Below the pieces are notes generated by a model. It had not been told where the DNA came from. It did not search any database and saw only the letters and a program-made list of their open reading frames with translations. Positions 1 to 8,628 of a stretch of DNA of 64,000 nt are shown here, in pieces; position 1 is the first letter of the stretch; each line of letters opens with the position of its first letter. A program made the translations under genes and the position numbers. The DNA is from Mesomycoplasma bovoculi M165/69 (lineage in GTDB: Bacteria; Bacillota_I; Bacilli_A; Mycoplasmatales; Metamycoplasmataceae), in contig NZ_CP007154.1 of NCBI RefSeq assembly GCF_000524555.1, positions 124,001 through 188,000 of the forward strand, written 5' to 3'.

Positions 1-304
1 CTATGATTAGTGATTTAGTAAAAACCGAACAAAAAATCTTAATTTTTTTTATTTTCATCACTAATCAAGGAAGTGCTGAAAATGATTCGTTTTTAGCATC
101 TGTTATGAAAATACCTTTTATTTTATTGCTATTTTTTTCTAAATAAGAAAAATCTGGAATAATTGTGTCAATTCCAATATTACTATTTAAAGGTATTTTT
201 ACACCTGCATTTATTACAAAAATATTATCATCAATTTCTAAAACATAACAGTTTTTTCCATTTTCATCTTGGCCACCAAGAGCAAAAAAACTTATTTTTG
301 CCAT
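1..304 (-). CDS. RNase J-like protein, N-terminal part, metal site missing
   Basis: About 101 N-terminal residues are visible; the gene runs off the left edge. The start (MAKISFFALGGQDENGKN) and the segment GIFIT...ALPW are typical of the metallo-beta-lactamase domain of RNase J, which degrades and matures mRNA and rRNA. Where active RNase J has HGHEDH, this protein has DAKNES (residues 69-74), so the first zinc-ligand motif is lost. It is therefore probably a non-catalytic RNase J2-like subunit or a diverged paralogue. Its ATG overlaps the stop of ylxM (TAATG), so it is the third gene of a ftsY-ylxM-rnj operon. The reading frame stays open through a UGA Trp codon to the window edge. Family assignment is firm; the inactive state is inference. 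Confidence 0.75.
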
Positions 305-540
305 TATAACTCCTTATTTTTTGTTTGTTTTTCTTGTAGTTTTATTAATTTTGCTTTAGTTTTTTTTAATGTATCAAAAACTAAAGCTCTAGAAGATGTT
401 ATTACTTTTGCTATTTCAGCAATTGTCAAATTTTGTTGAAAATAAAGTAAAAAAACTTGTTTTTGACTTTGTGTTAGTAAAAATCCAAAGCGATCAAAAA
501 GGTCTAAAAAAAATTGTTTTTCATTGTTGTTGTTATTCAT
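304..540 (-). CDS. ylxM: YlxM/p13-like helix-turn-helix protein
   Basis: A 78-residue basic protein with a sigma-70 region 4-like helix-turn-helix: the segment with LTQSQKQVFLLYF followed by LTIAEIAKVITSSRALVFDTL. This matches the YlxM (UPF0122) family, which in Firmicutes and mycoplasmas sits with SRP-pathway genes. Its start overlaps the end of ftsY by 8 nt and its stop overlaps the next start, so translation is probably coupled. The family role in SRP-dependent targeting is poorly defined. The N-terminus begins with a run of five asparagines, a small oddity. Confidence 0.85.
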   Translation of the reverse strand: MNNNNNEKQFFLDLFDRFGFLLTQSQKQVFLLYFQQNLTIAEIAKVITSSRALVFDTLKKTKAKLIKLQEKQTKNKEL

Positions 541-1561
541 ATTCTTTGCTAATTTGTCGTGTCATACTATAAATAAATTTGTCCAAATCAAAAGGTTGAA
601 GATCATCCATTTTTTCACCAAGACCCACAAGTTTTACATCAATATTTAATTGGTCTTTGATAGAAAAAATAATTCCACCTTTACTAGTCCCATCCATTTT
701 AGTGAGTACAATCCCACTAATAGGTGTCACATCTGCAAAATGTTTGGCTTGTAAAACTCCATTTTGTCCAGTTGTTGCATCAATAACTAATAATGATTCA
801 TGAGGTGCATTTTCAACTTTATCAGCAATAATTTTATTGACTTTCTTTAATTCATTCATTAAGTTAACTTTGTTTTGCAAGCGTCCTGCAGTATCAATTA
901 TAACAACATCAAATTTTTCGTTTATTGCTTTTTCTAATCCTCGATAAACTACAGAACCTGGATCGGTTTCTTTTTCATTTGGTTTTAAAATATCAGCTCC
1001 TACTCTATTGGCTCAAATTTCTAGTTGCTCAACAGCAGCGGCTCTAAATGTATCTCCAGCAATAATCAATAATTTATTGCCTTCTTGAATTAATTTATGA
1101 GCAATTTTAGAAATTGAAGTTGTTTTTCCAGAACCATTTACACCAACTACCAAAATAACATTTAATCTATTTTTTTGAATATTTAAGTTTGTGTTAACAA
1201 TTGATCTATTTGCATAAATTGTATACATTTTATCAACAATTAATTCAGGAATTAAACTTGTATCCACTAAATTTTGATTTCTTACTTCCCTTTTTAATTC
1301 ATGTACAATAACTGAAACAAAACTAGGAGTGATATCAGACATAATTAGTGTTTCTTCAAGTTCATCAAAATATTCTTCATCAATTTTATTGTGTTTTTTT
1401 GTTAATTCGATTATTTGTTGGGAAAAAGAAATGTTAGACTTTTCCAAACCGGCAACATATTTGTCGGTTTCCAAGTTAACTTTTTCTCTAGATTCACCTA
1501 AATTGATTGTATTTTCTTTTTTACCAAACAATTTTTCTTTAATTTTTTTGAAAAATGACAT
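533..1561 (-). CDS. ftsY: FtsY, signal recognition particle receptor GTPase
   Basis: 342 residues, with UGA-encoded Trp joining two open segments. FtsY is the membrane-associated receptor for the SRP (Ffh plus 4.5S RNA) and delivers ribosomes making membrane proteins to SecYEG. Visible: a short basic N-terminal A region, the helical N domain (about 40-125), P-loop GVNGSGKTT at 140-148, the GDTFRAAAVEQ motif, DTAGR, and TKMDGTSKGG near the C-terminus. The start at 1561 gives MSFFKKIKEKLFGKK, the usual amphipathic membrane-binding start. It is the first gene of the leftward operon. Confidence 0.96.
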
Positions 1562-1684
1562 ATTAGCCTTTCTATTCTAAAACAAACTAAATAGAATTGC
1601 TTTAATTCTTAAATAATTTAAAGAATTATAGTATAATTTTAAGAACATTTTCTTAAATTAACAGCAAAATAATATTTGTTTAAA
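1562..1684. promoter_or_regulatory. Divergent promoter region, ftsY / rpsD
   Basis: The 250-bp gap between divergent ftsY (-) and rpsD (+) must carry both promoters. On the plus strand a TATAAT box lies at 1632-1637, about 50 bp before the rpsD leader structure. No convincing -35 box is visible, as is usual for mycoplasmas. Confidence 0.4.
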
Positions 1685-1748
1685 ATTTTAAATTTGCATA
1701 GATTTGCGAGTAGTTATGCTGTAAAACAAAAGCATTAGATTTAAAATT
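1685..1748 (+). promoter_or_regulatory. Structured rpsD leader (candidate S4 autoregulatory site)
   Basis: A 9-bp arm ATTTTAAAT (about 1685-1693) pairs with ATTTAAAAT (about 1739-1747), enclosing a smaller GCATA/TATGC stem (1696-1700 with 1715-1719). It lies in the rpsD 5' UTR, 65 nt before the start codon. S4 represses its own mRNA in many bacteria through such leaders. I cannot match the fold to a described consensus, so the function is inference. Confidence 0.35.
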
Positions 1749-1812
1749 ATACAAAGAATTATTTATTCTCTGGATTTAATTAAATGTAAAAATTTTTAAA
1801 CCAAGGAGAATT

Positions 1813-2433
1813 ATGTCAAGATATACTGGTCCAGTATTCAAAAAATCACGTCGTTTTAATTTTTCAATTTTAGAAACAGGAAAAGAATTTGCAAAAGGGA
1901 AACAACGTCGTTATGCACCAGGACAACATGGTCCAACACGTCGTGCTAAACTTTCTGAGTATGGTTTACACCTAAATGAAAAACAAAAAGTTCGTTTTAT
2001 GTATGGAATTAGTGAAAAACAATTCCGTAACACATTCATTAAATCAACTAAAAAGCAAGGGGTTGCCGGAACTAACTTCTTAAGAGCATTAGAGTCAAGG
2101 TTTGATAATCTTGTTTATCGTGCAGGTTTTGCTGAAACTCGTAAGCAAGCACGCCAATTAGTTAATCATGGTCACTTTACATTAAATGGTAAAAAAGTTA
2201 ATATTCCTTCAATTCAATTAAAAATAGGTGATACATTTGAATTATCAACTAAAAAAGAAGGAAAAATTCGTAAAAATGACCAAATTTTAAAAGCTTTAGA
2301 AACTAAAACTCCTGCTGCTTGAGTTGAAACCGATGCTAAAAACTTCAGTGCTAAATTCATTCGTTTTCCAGAACGTAGTGAATTAAATCCTGAAATTAAA
2401 GAATCATTGATTGTTGAGTTCTATAGTAAATAA
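1813..2433 (+). CDS. rpsD: 30S ribosomal protein S4
   Basis: 206 residues, full length for S4, a primary 16S rRNA binder that nucleates 30S assembly. It starts [18 protein letters not shown] and has an S4 RNA-binding domain (about 95-160, containing [24 protein letters not shown]). The C-terminal quarter is reached only by reading UGA as Trp (AAWVETDAKN). AAGGAG precedes the ATG by about 7 nt. Upstream lies a structured leader; msrB follows after 27 nt and may be co-transcribed. Confidence 0.97.
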
Positions 2434-2460
2434 TTTAACTAGACTAGATAAAAGGTAAAT

Positions 2461-2895
2461 ATGCCAATTAACAAGAAAAAACTAGATCATTTAACCGAAT
2501 TGCAATACAAAGTAACTCAGGAAAGTCATACAGAAAAACCTTTCGAAAATGAATATAATGACAATTATAAAGATGGAATTTATGTTGATATTGTTGATGG
2601 AACACCTTTGTTTTTATCAACAACCAAATATAATTCTGGTTCTGGATGACCAGCATTTACCGCACCAATTAACAATGATTTAGTAGTAGAAGTTCCTGAT
2701 TTTTCATATCCAGGCCGGGTATATACAGAAGTTAGGTCCAAAAATGCTGATTCACATTTGGGCCATGTGTTTACAGATGGGCCAAAAGAAAAAGGCGGAT
2801 TGCGTTATTGTATAAATTCTGCCTCTTTGCGTTTTATACCTAAAGAGGATTTGGAAAAAGAAGGTTTTTCAGAATTTTTAAAGTACTTTGAGTAA
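2461..2895 (+). CDS. msrB: Peptide methionine-(R)-S-oxide reductase MsrB
   Basis: 144 residues. MsrB reduces methionine-R-sulfoxide in oxidised proteins. The family core is clear: SGSGWPAFT (the W is UGA), [11 protein letters not shown], and the catalytic-cysteine motif [13 protein letters not shown]. The structural zinc CxxC pairs of many MsrB proteins are absent. No MsrA domain is fused. It follows rpsD by 27 nt, with an ATG preceded by AAAGGTAA. Confidence 0.95.
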
Positions 2896-2929
2896 TTTAC
2901 CTAAGATTTCAACAAACAACACAATTTTA

Positions 2930-2957
2930 TTGATAAAAATAAAAAATAATTTATAAT
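2930..2957 (+). promoter_or_regulatory. Promoter of tRNA-His
   Basis: TTGATA at 2930-2935 and TATAAT at 2952-2957 are separated by 16 bp, a near-consensus sigma-A promoter about 75 bp upstream of tRNA-His. It is one of the few promoters here with a recognisable -35 box. Confidence 0.6.
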
Positions 2958-3000
2958 TTAATTTGGCTATTTAATTAACAAATAGTAATTACACAATTTA

Positions 3001-3029
3001 TATGCCCTTTGTTTTTCAAAGGGTTCATA
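3001..3029 (+). other. Hairpin in the tRNA-His 5' leader
   Basis: TATG-CCCTTTG pairs with CAAAGGG-(TT)-CATA around a T5 loop, giving an 11-bp stem with a small bulge. It ends 1 nt before tRNA-His. It has no U-tract, so it is not a terminator; a role in tRNA 5' processing is inference. Confidence 0.4.
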
Positions 3030-3030
3030 T

Positions 3031-3107
3031 GGTAGATGTGGCGAAGTGGTTAACGCATCGGGTTGTGGTTCCGACATACGCGGGTTCGATCCCCGTCATC
3101 TACCCCA
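3031..3107 (+). tRNA. tRNA-His (GTG)
   Basis: The anticodon stem TCGGG/TCCGA encloses loop TTGTGGT, anticodon GTG. The acceptor is GTAGATG/CATCTAC with the extra encoded G(-1) opposite C73, the identity mark of tRNA-His. CCA is encoded at 3105-3107. Confidence 0.96.
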
Positions 3108-3124
3108 TATCTTTTTAAAGACCT

Positions 3125-3156
3125 AAAAAAAGAGTTAGAAAACTAACTCTTTTTTA
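3125..3156 (+). terminator. Terminator after tRNA-His
   Basis: A perfect stem AAAGAGTTAG / CTAACTCTTT with a 4-nt A loop is followed by a run of T. Confidence 0.8.
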
Positions 3157-3167
3157 TTAAAAACTTA

Positions 3168-3206
3168 AAAAAAATACACCAAACTTATTATTTGGTGTAT
3201 TTTTTT
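3168..3206 (-). terminator. Terminator after the DUF2130 gene
   Basis: AATACACCAAA pairs with TTTGGTGTATT around a 7-nt loop; the A run on the left becomes the U-tract for leftward transcription. It lies immediately beyond the stop at 3208 and may also work rightward. Confidence 0.75.
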
Positions 3207-3207
3207 C

Positions 3208-4650
3208 TTAATTATTGTTTTCTATTTTTTCAATGGGTTTAATAATTTTTCTAGTTATGTTAAATGATTCTATTTCATCAGTTAATTTTTTACTATGTTT
3301 GCTTATTATTTCATCTATAGCACTTCGAATATTATCGGCCTGTTTGGTTATTTTATCAGCTAATTTATTTATATCTTCTGCATTTTCAATAATTTTTTCT
3401 AGCTTATCTTTAATTTTTTCAGCCAGTTTCATAATCTTATCTTCTTTTCATTTATTAAAAATCTCTAAAATTTTGCTGCTTTCCTCAAAGTTTCAACTAA
3501 TTTCATTTATTTTAGATTCTTTAATTATGAAGGTTTTTAAAATATTTAAAAAAGATAAAAAGAAATAAGGTCTACACATATACAATTTTTCATATCCAGG
3601 AACTTTTTCAATTGTAAAGTAATTTTTATCTTCTAATTCAGTAACTAAAATTCCATATTTTGCACCTTTTTTCTTACGATTAGATTCTAATCTACGGAAA
3701 AAACTTGCATTTTTTTGATTTCCTTCTTTGTTTTTTGATTCACTTTTAGCTTCAACTATAATTGTATTCTCTTGTCCTGTTTTATTATTGTTAATTGTGT
3801 AAATGAAATCAGCTTTTGTGGCTCCATCTTCACCTTCTACCACAGTGTTGTCTTTTACTAAAGTAAAGCTAAATTCTTCACTACTTGTATCAATGCTAGG
3901 ATAAATTCTGTTGTAATTTTCTAAAATTCATTGCTCTAGTCCTTCACCAATTAATTTTGAATTCACATTTCTTTCACGAAATTTATCAACATCTTCTTGC
4001 AATGATTTGTTTTGCTCTTCTAATGATTTGATTTTTTCCACATACACTTGAGTTCTTAGTTCAAGTTCTTCTTCCAATTTAATTTTAGCTGCATGTTTAA
4101 TTTTTTCATCCATTTCTTCTTGAAATTTTAATTTTTCTTGGTTTAGTTGGTTAATTAAATTTGCTTCTTTTTCTTTTATTTGATTGGTAAGAGCTTCTTT
4201 TTGTTGATAAAATTTTTGAATTAATTCAGAATTTTTGTTTTCAAATTCTTCTCGTAGTTTTGATTGTTGTGTTGCAATTTCTTTTTGAATTTCATTGTCT
4301 TTAGTAGTTTCTAAGGTGTTAATTTTTTCTTTTAATTGAAAAATTTCCATCTTGTGGGCATTAGCAGATTCGCTAATTTGTCTTTGACTATGAGCAACTT
4401 TTTCATTACTTTCTTCATTTTTCTTTGTTAAAAAAATAATTTGCTCACGCATTTGTTTGACTTCAGAGTGATTTTGTAAAACATCATCAATTGTAGTTTT
4501 TCTTGTTTGCTCTACAATTTGTTTTTTTTGTTCTTCGATAAACAGATTTAATTCATTATTAAAAGAAAATCTATCTCCTTTTTGGCCATCTTCTTCTAGT
4601 TCATATGTTAGAGTAGATCTATCTACTAATTTAATTTTTAGGTATTTCAT
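3208..4650 (-). CDS. DUF2130 coiled-coil protein with nuclease-like core
   Basis: 480 residues, joined across three UGA Trp codons. Residues about 30-235 are a long charged coiled coil (Glu/Lys/Gln-rich). It is followed by a compact domain containing KADFIYTI...NTIIVEAKSE and then a second coiled segment of about 90 residues at the C-terminus. The order matches the DUF2130 family, common in mycoplasmas and of unknown function. The D...(x)n...E-A-K arrangement in the core resembles the PD-(D/E)XK nuclease active site; a nuclease role is inference. It is flanked on both sides by strong terminators, so it is a single-gene unit downstream of rplU-rpmA. Confidence 0.75.
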
Positions 4651-4686
4651 AATTTTAAAAATATACCAAAAAAATAAATTTGAAAT

Positions 4687-4718
4687 AAAAAAAAGTTCTA
4701 AATTTAGAACTTTTTTTT
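4687..4718 (-). terminator. Terminator of the rplU-rpmA operon
   Basis: The perfect palindrome GTTCTAAATTTAGAAC (4695-4710) is flanked by A8 and T8, so it is symmetrical and works for leftward transcription leaving rpmA. Confidence 0.85.
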
Positions 4719-4735
4719 ATTTAAAAATTGATAAT

Positions 4736-4993
4736 TTACACTCTTTCAGTGTAAACAGAAGCATATTTACGCTTTCTAATGGTTTCAAATTTTACAAAAC
4801 CATCAATCAAAGCAAATAGTGAGTCGTCATTACCTCTTGCAACATTTTTACCAGGAAAAATTTTAGTTCCTCTTTGTCTAAAGATAATTGAACCTGTTGT
4901 TGCAAATTGACCATCACTTAATTTGATGCCTAGCCGTCTCCCTTTGGAATCACGGCCGTTCTTGGTAGAACCACCTGCTTTAGTCTTTGCCAT
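4736..4993 (-). CDS. rpmA: 50S ribosomal protein L27
   Basis: 85 residues. L27 lies near the peptidyl transferase centre. It starts [16 protein letters not shown] and shows [15 protein letters not shown]. Unlike most Firmicutes L27 it has no cleavable N-terminal extension, and no prp protease gene lies between rplU and rpmA, where it usually sits. Only 6 nt separate it from rplU, with the ribosome-binding site AAAGGAT at the end of rplU. Confidence 0.97.
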   Translation of the reverse strand: MAKTKAGGSTKNGRDSKGRRLGIKLSDGQFATTGSIIFRQRGTKIFPGKNVARGNDDSLFALIDGFVKFETIRKRKYASVYTERV

Positions 4994-4999
4994 TTCGAA

Positions 5000-5299
5000 T
5001 TATCCTTTCAAACTTGTAATTTTTACTCTAGTATAAGGTTGTCTATGACCTAATTTTCTTTTGTGAGTGGACTTAGGGTTGTGACGATAAACAACAATTT
5101 TTTTACTTTTTCCTTGTTTCTCAATAGTACCAACAACTTTTGCATTTTCAACAAAAGGTTTTCCTACTTTCCCATTAATGAATAGAACTTCAGAAAATTC
5201 AATTTCTTGTCCAACTTCACCTTCTATTTTTTCAATAAAAATAGTTTCATCTTTTTTAACTATTAACTGTTTTCCACCAGTTTTAATAATTGCAAACAT
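5000..5299 (-). CDS. rplU: 50S ribosomal protein L21
   Basis: 99 residues, starting MFAIIKTGGKQ, the family's invariant start. I chose the ATG at 5299 because AAGGAG lies just upstream; the longer frame to 5323 adds eight residues not seen in L21. The C-terminal KRKLGHRQPYTRVKI is the conserved 23S rRNA-binding part. It is first in a two-gene operon with rpmA and has a structured leader. Confidence 0.96.
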   Translation of the reverse strand: MFAIIKTGGKQLIVKKDETIFIEKIEGEVGQEIEFSEVLFINGKVGKPFVENAKVVGTIEKQGKSKKIVVYRHNPKSTHKRKLGHRQPYTRVKITSLKG

Positions 5300-5319
5300 A
5301 AAACTCCTTGTGTTTAATA

Positions 5320-5350
5320 TCATCTTTGAGGCGCTACGCTTAAGCCTTTT
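5320..5350 (-). promoter_or_regulatory. Possible L21 leader element
   Basis: In the rplU 5' UTR AGGC and GCCT arms enclose a conserved-looking loop with GCTTAAGC, 20-50 nt before the start. Ribosomal-protein leaders upstream of rplU are known in Firmicutes; I cannot verify the match to that consensus. Confidence 0.3.
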
Positions 5351-5501
5351 CAGAATGGTTACTATGCTTTAATAATTCAAATTTGAATTTTTTTAGTCTA
5401 AGAAGTAACTTAAAAATTATATACAATTTTATTTTAAATTACTAGGATTTTCCTTATTTTTTTTGAAAAAATAAGTGGTTAGTATTAAACTTATATGAAT
5501 T

Positions 5502-6161
5502 ATGAATAATAAATTAGTAACTTTTTCAGATTTTATAAACCTAGAAAAGACAAAACCTTATTTTTTAGATTTATTGGCAAAAGTGAATGAATTATACAAA
5601 AATGGTGAAGTTTTCCCTTCTAAAAGTGATTTGTTTAATTCACTTAAATTTTGTAAATTTGAAAATTTAAAAGTTGTAATTTTAGGGCAAGATCCTTATC
5701 ATACACCAAAAATGGCAGATGGTTTAGCTTTTTCAACTCAAAATAAAATTTTGCCACCATCACTTAAAAATATTTTTAAAGAATTAGATAGTTGTTTTTC
5801 TTGTAAAAAAAGTAATGGTGATTTAAAAGAATGAGCAAAGCAAGGAGTGCTTTTGCACAATATCGTTCTTACTGTAGAGAAAGGCAGACCTAATTCACAT
5901 TCAAACTTAGGTTGGCAAGATTTTACAAAAAACTTGTTGAATTTTATAGTAGAAAATAAAAAAAATGTTGTTTTTTTATTGTTAGGAAAAAATGCTTTTG
6001 AAATGTGTAAAAACATAGATTTATCTAATCAAAAAGTTTTTGCATTGTCTCATCCATCACCATATAGTGCACATATAAGCTTTTTAGGATCAAAAATTTT
6101 TATAGAGATAAATGAGTTTTTAAAAAGTCAATTAATCAAACCAATCAATTGATGTTTATAG
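5502..6161 (+). CDS. ung: Uracil-DNA glycosylase
   Basis: 219 residues, with two UGA Trp codons, the last two residues before the true TAG stop. Ung removes uracil from DNA to start base-excision repair. The water-activating loop GQDPYH (about 62-67) and the DNA-intercalation motif HPSPYSAH near the C-terminus are intact. There is no clear ribosome-binding site; an earlier ATG at 5495 is closed by a stop after four codons. Confidence 0.96.
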
Positions 6162-6167
6162 ATTTTT

Positions 6168-6176
6168 TGGTAAAAT
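6168..6176 (+). promoter_or_regulatory. Extended -10 promoter of the M42 peptidase gene
   Basis: TGGTAAAAT after a T6 run, 25 bp before the start codon. The same element precedes pepA and asnS. Confidence 0.5.
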
Positions 6177-6201
6177 ATTTTCATTTATCTAGGAGAATTT
6201 T

Positions 6202-7290
6202 ATGAATACTTACAATGAAAATTTATTTAAAAAACTTAAAGAATATACAGAAATTGATGGGATGTCACGTTTTGAAGATGATGTGGTTGCTAAGTTAAAA
6301 GAAAGCACCCATAATCTACCTGTTGATTATGAACGTGATGGTTTAGGTTCATTAATTATTCAAACTAAACAAAATAAAGATAAAAAAATAAAAATCCTTG
6401 TTGCAGCTCATATGGATGAAATTGGATTAATGGTTTTGGATGTCACTGAAAAAGGATTTATTAAAGTTAAATCTGTTGGTGGAATATGGGGGAATGTTTT
6501 AATTGGTGCAAAAGTGCAATTAATTACATCAACTGATAAAGAATTTTTTGGTGTTGTAGGTCACACATCTGTTCACATTTTAGAATCACATAAAATTAAA
6601 GAAGCTTTAAAAGTAAGTGATTTGTTTGTAGATTTTGGCTTTTCATCTAAAAAAGAAGCAGAAGAAGCCGGGGTTCAACCAGGTGATAGAATTTATTTAA
6701 AAAATGAGACATTCTTATTTAATAACAAGGATTTTGTTGCAGGAAAAGCAATAGACAACCGCTCAGGAGTGGTTGTCATTGATGAGTTAGCACACCGTCT
6801 TGCAAACAAAGATTTACCTAACAACCCAATTCTAGTTGGAACTGTTCAAGAAGAAGTAGGTAGTCGTGGTGCGAAGATGGTTGCTAAAAAATATGATGCA
6901 ACTATTGCTTTTGCTATAGATACTGGAGCCTCACATGATACAGAAGGTGCAATACCAGGAATTCAAAAATTAGGTGCAGGTGTTGCTATCAGTGTGGCTG
7001 ATGCAGGAACTATGATGGACCCTAAAATTGTTAAAATTTTGGAAAAAATAGCTAAAAAATATTCAATTCCTTTTTACAAATATGTTTCACAAGGTGGTGG
7101 AACAGATGCTGATGAACTACAATTTTCTGCATATGGAACTCCAACTGTAAGCATTTCAATTCCTCAAAGATACCTTCACTCAACTTATGGGGTAGTGAGT
7201 CTAAAAGATATTGAAGCAGCAATTAATTTAATTGAAAAATTTATTTTAGAATTTGATAATGAGCAATTATCTAAAGTTGTTTATAAGTAA
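6202..7290 (+). CDS. M42 family metallo-aminopeptidase
   Basis: 362 residues, usual M42 length. These cytosolic dodecameric enzymes trim peptides with two metal ions. Ligand motifs are complete: AAHMDEIG (His70), AIDNRSG, QEEVGSRGA (catalytic Glu plus ligand), DTG, and a late YLHST histidine. AGGAG lies 8 nt before the ATG. It probably supplies amino acids from peptides together with the M17 peptidase PepA at 19141. It ends against the oppositely oriented small membrane protein gene. Confidence 0.93.
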   Translation: MNTYNENLFKKLKEYTEIDGMSRFEDDVVAKLKESTHNLPVDYERDGLGSLIIQTKQNKDKKIKILVAAHMDEIGLMVLDVTEKGFIKVKSVGGIWGNVLIGAKVQLITSTDKEFFGVVGHTSVHILESHKIKEALKVSDLFVDFGFSSKKEAEEAGVQPGDRIYLKNETFLFNNKDFVAGKAIDNRSGVVVIDELAHRLANKDLPNNPILVGTVQEEVGSRGAKMVAKKYDATIAFAIDTGASHDTEGAIPGIQKLGAGVAISVADAGTMMDPKIVKILEKIAKKYSIPFYKYVSQGGGTDADELQFSAYGTPTVSISIPQRYLHSTYGVVSLKDIEAAINLIEKFILEFDNEQLSKVVYK

Positions 7291-7335
7291 CGAAAAAAAA
7301 TAAAAATAAAAATATTTAATCAACAAATAATAGAA

Positions 7336-7617
7336 TTAATAAATAAAGTATATAGGTTGTTTTGTGTCTTTTGGACCAGCAGCTGAACTTCCTGCTTTAG
7401 GACTGCTGCCATCTCATTTAATTGAAGAGTCTTTATTAATTTTAGCTTCACCAGAGTGACTAAAGAATGATTTGACTCCACCAATTAATGATAAAAATAA
7501 AGGACCAAGAGCATTTGCTAAAAGAATGATATTAGGAATTTGAGCTGCAAATCCAGCTCCACCTTTTTCATACTTTTCTTGTTCATTTAATTTTACAAAA
7601 TTAGTATTTGGTTTCAT
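7336..7617 (-). CDS. Small single-pass membrane protein, unknown
   Basis: 93 residues, including a C-terminal part reached through a UGA Trp codon. It has a charged N-terminus, a glycine-containing hydrophobic segment (about 27-50, IPNIILLANALGPLFLSLIGG) and a polar tail with repeated Ser/Ala/Gly and Pro-Lys. I do not recognise the family. A near-perfect ribosome-binding site (AAAGGAGGT, 7620-7628) argues it is a real, well-translated gene. It is divergent from the LRR protein at 7680. Confidence 0.6.
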
Positions 7618-7679
7618 TTGACCTCCTTTCGTTATAAGATGAGAAAAAAATTAAAAAAATTAAAAAAAATGGAAAAAAA

Positions 7680-8495
7680 GTGAAAAATTCAATCAAAAAT
7701 ACTATTTCTAGAGCCAATGCTTTAGAACTTTTGCAAGACCCAACCTATTTTGATAAAGATATTTTGGACTTGTCAATGCTAGAAATTAGCAAAATTGATG
7801 ATTTTGCTTTTTCAGCCTTGAATTTAAAAATCAAGAAATTAATTTTGCCAAAAACCTTAGAAAAAATTGGGCAATCCGCTTTTATGCTAAATAAAATAAA
7901 GAGTGTAGTTTTACCTTTTGGATTGAAAGAAATTGGTGAATCTGCTTTTGAAAATAATTTAATTTCAAAATTAGAAATACCTTCTACACTAAAAATGATA
8001 GATAATAGTTCATTTGCTTTTAATAAAATATCAAAAATAGACTTAGAATCTTGAGTGGACAAATTGGGTTATGATGTTTTAGAGTCTAATCCTTTAGATG
8101 AGTTGATTTTTCGAAAAAAAGAGATTTTGTTAGATAATTTTGCTTTTGCAACCAATGAACCCAAAAAAGTTCATATTTGAGGTGATTTTGATTTATCAAG
8201 TAACTCAAAATCAATTGAATTTTCAACATTAACTCTTGATTTTTATAAAAATTTTGATTTATTTGAAAATTCCAATTCATTAGAAATTGAATTTGGTGAT
8301 TTATTTAGAATATTAAATTCATTTAAGTGAATTAATTTGGAACAAATTGTTTTACACAACAATAAATACACAAATAAATCAGATATTGAACAAATAGACT
8401 TAACATTTTTTGTTTCAAATTATGAATTGAATAAGGCTTTCAACTTAAAAGTGCAGTTAGAGCAAGAATTTGAAAAAGAACTAAAGATTATATAG
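7680..8495 (+). CDS. BspA-like leucine-rich repeat protein
   Basis: 271 residues from a GTG start at 7680; no in-frame ATG lies between the upstream stop at 7635 and this codon. Residues about 30-125 hold four copies of an about 23-residue unit of the type L.LP.TL..IG.SAF..N.I, the LRR_5 (BspA-like) pattern of surface or adhesion proteins. The second half (from the UGA Trp at 8052) has less regular repeats. There is no signal peptide or lipobox, so export is not evident. The start is uncertain because the leader is A-rich without a clear ribosome-binding site. Confidence 0.7.
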
Positions 8496-8575
8496 TAATT
8501 TTAAAAAATAAAAATTCAAAAAATTTAAAAAAATTTTTAAAAATGAATAATAAAACAAGCAAATTTAGTCATTAT

Positions 8576-8581
8576 TATAAT
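8576..8581 (+). promoter_or_regulatory. -10 box of the lipoprotein gene at 8629
   Basis: TATAAT about 48 bp upstream of the ATG, in a pure AT stretch. Confidence 0.4.
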
Positions 8582-8628
8582 AAAATAATTCAGATATAAA
8601 TAAAAATAAAGAGGTGTAGCATTTACTT

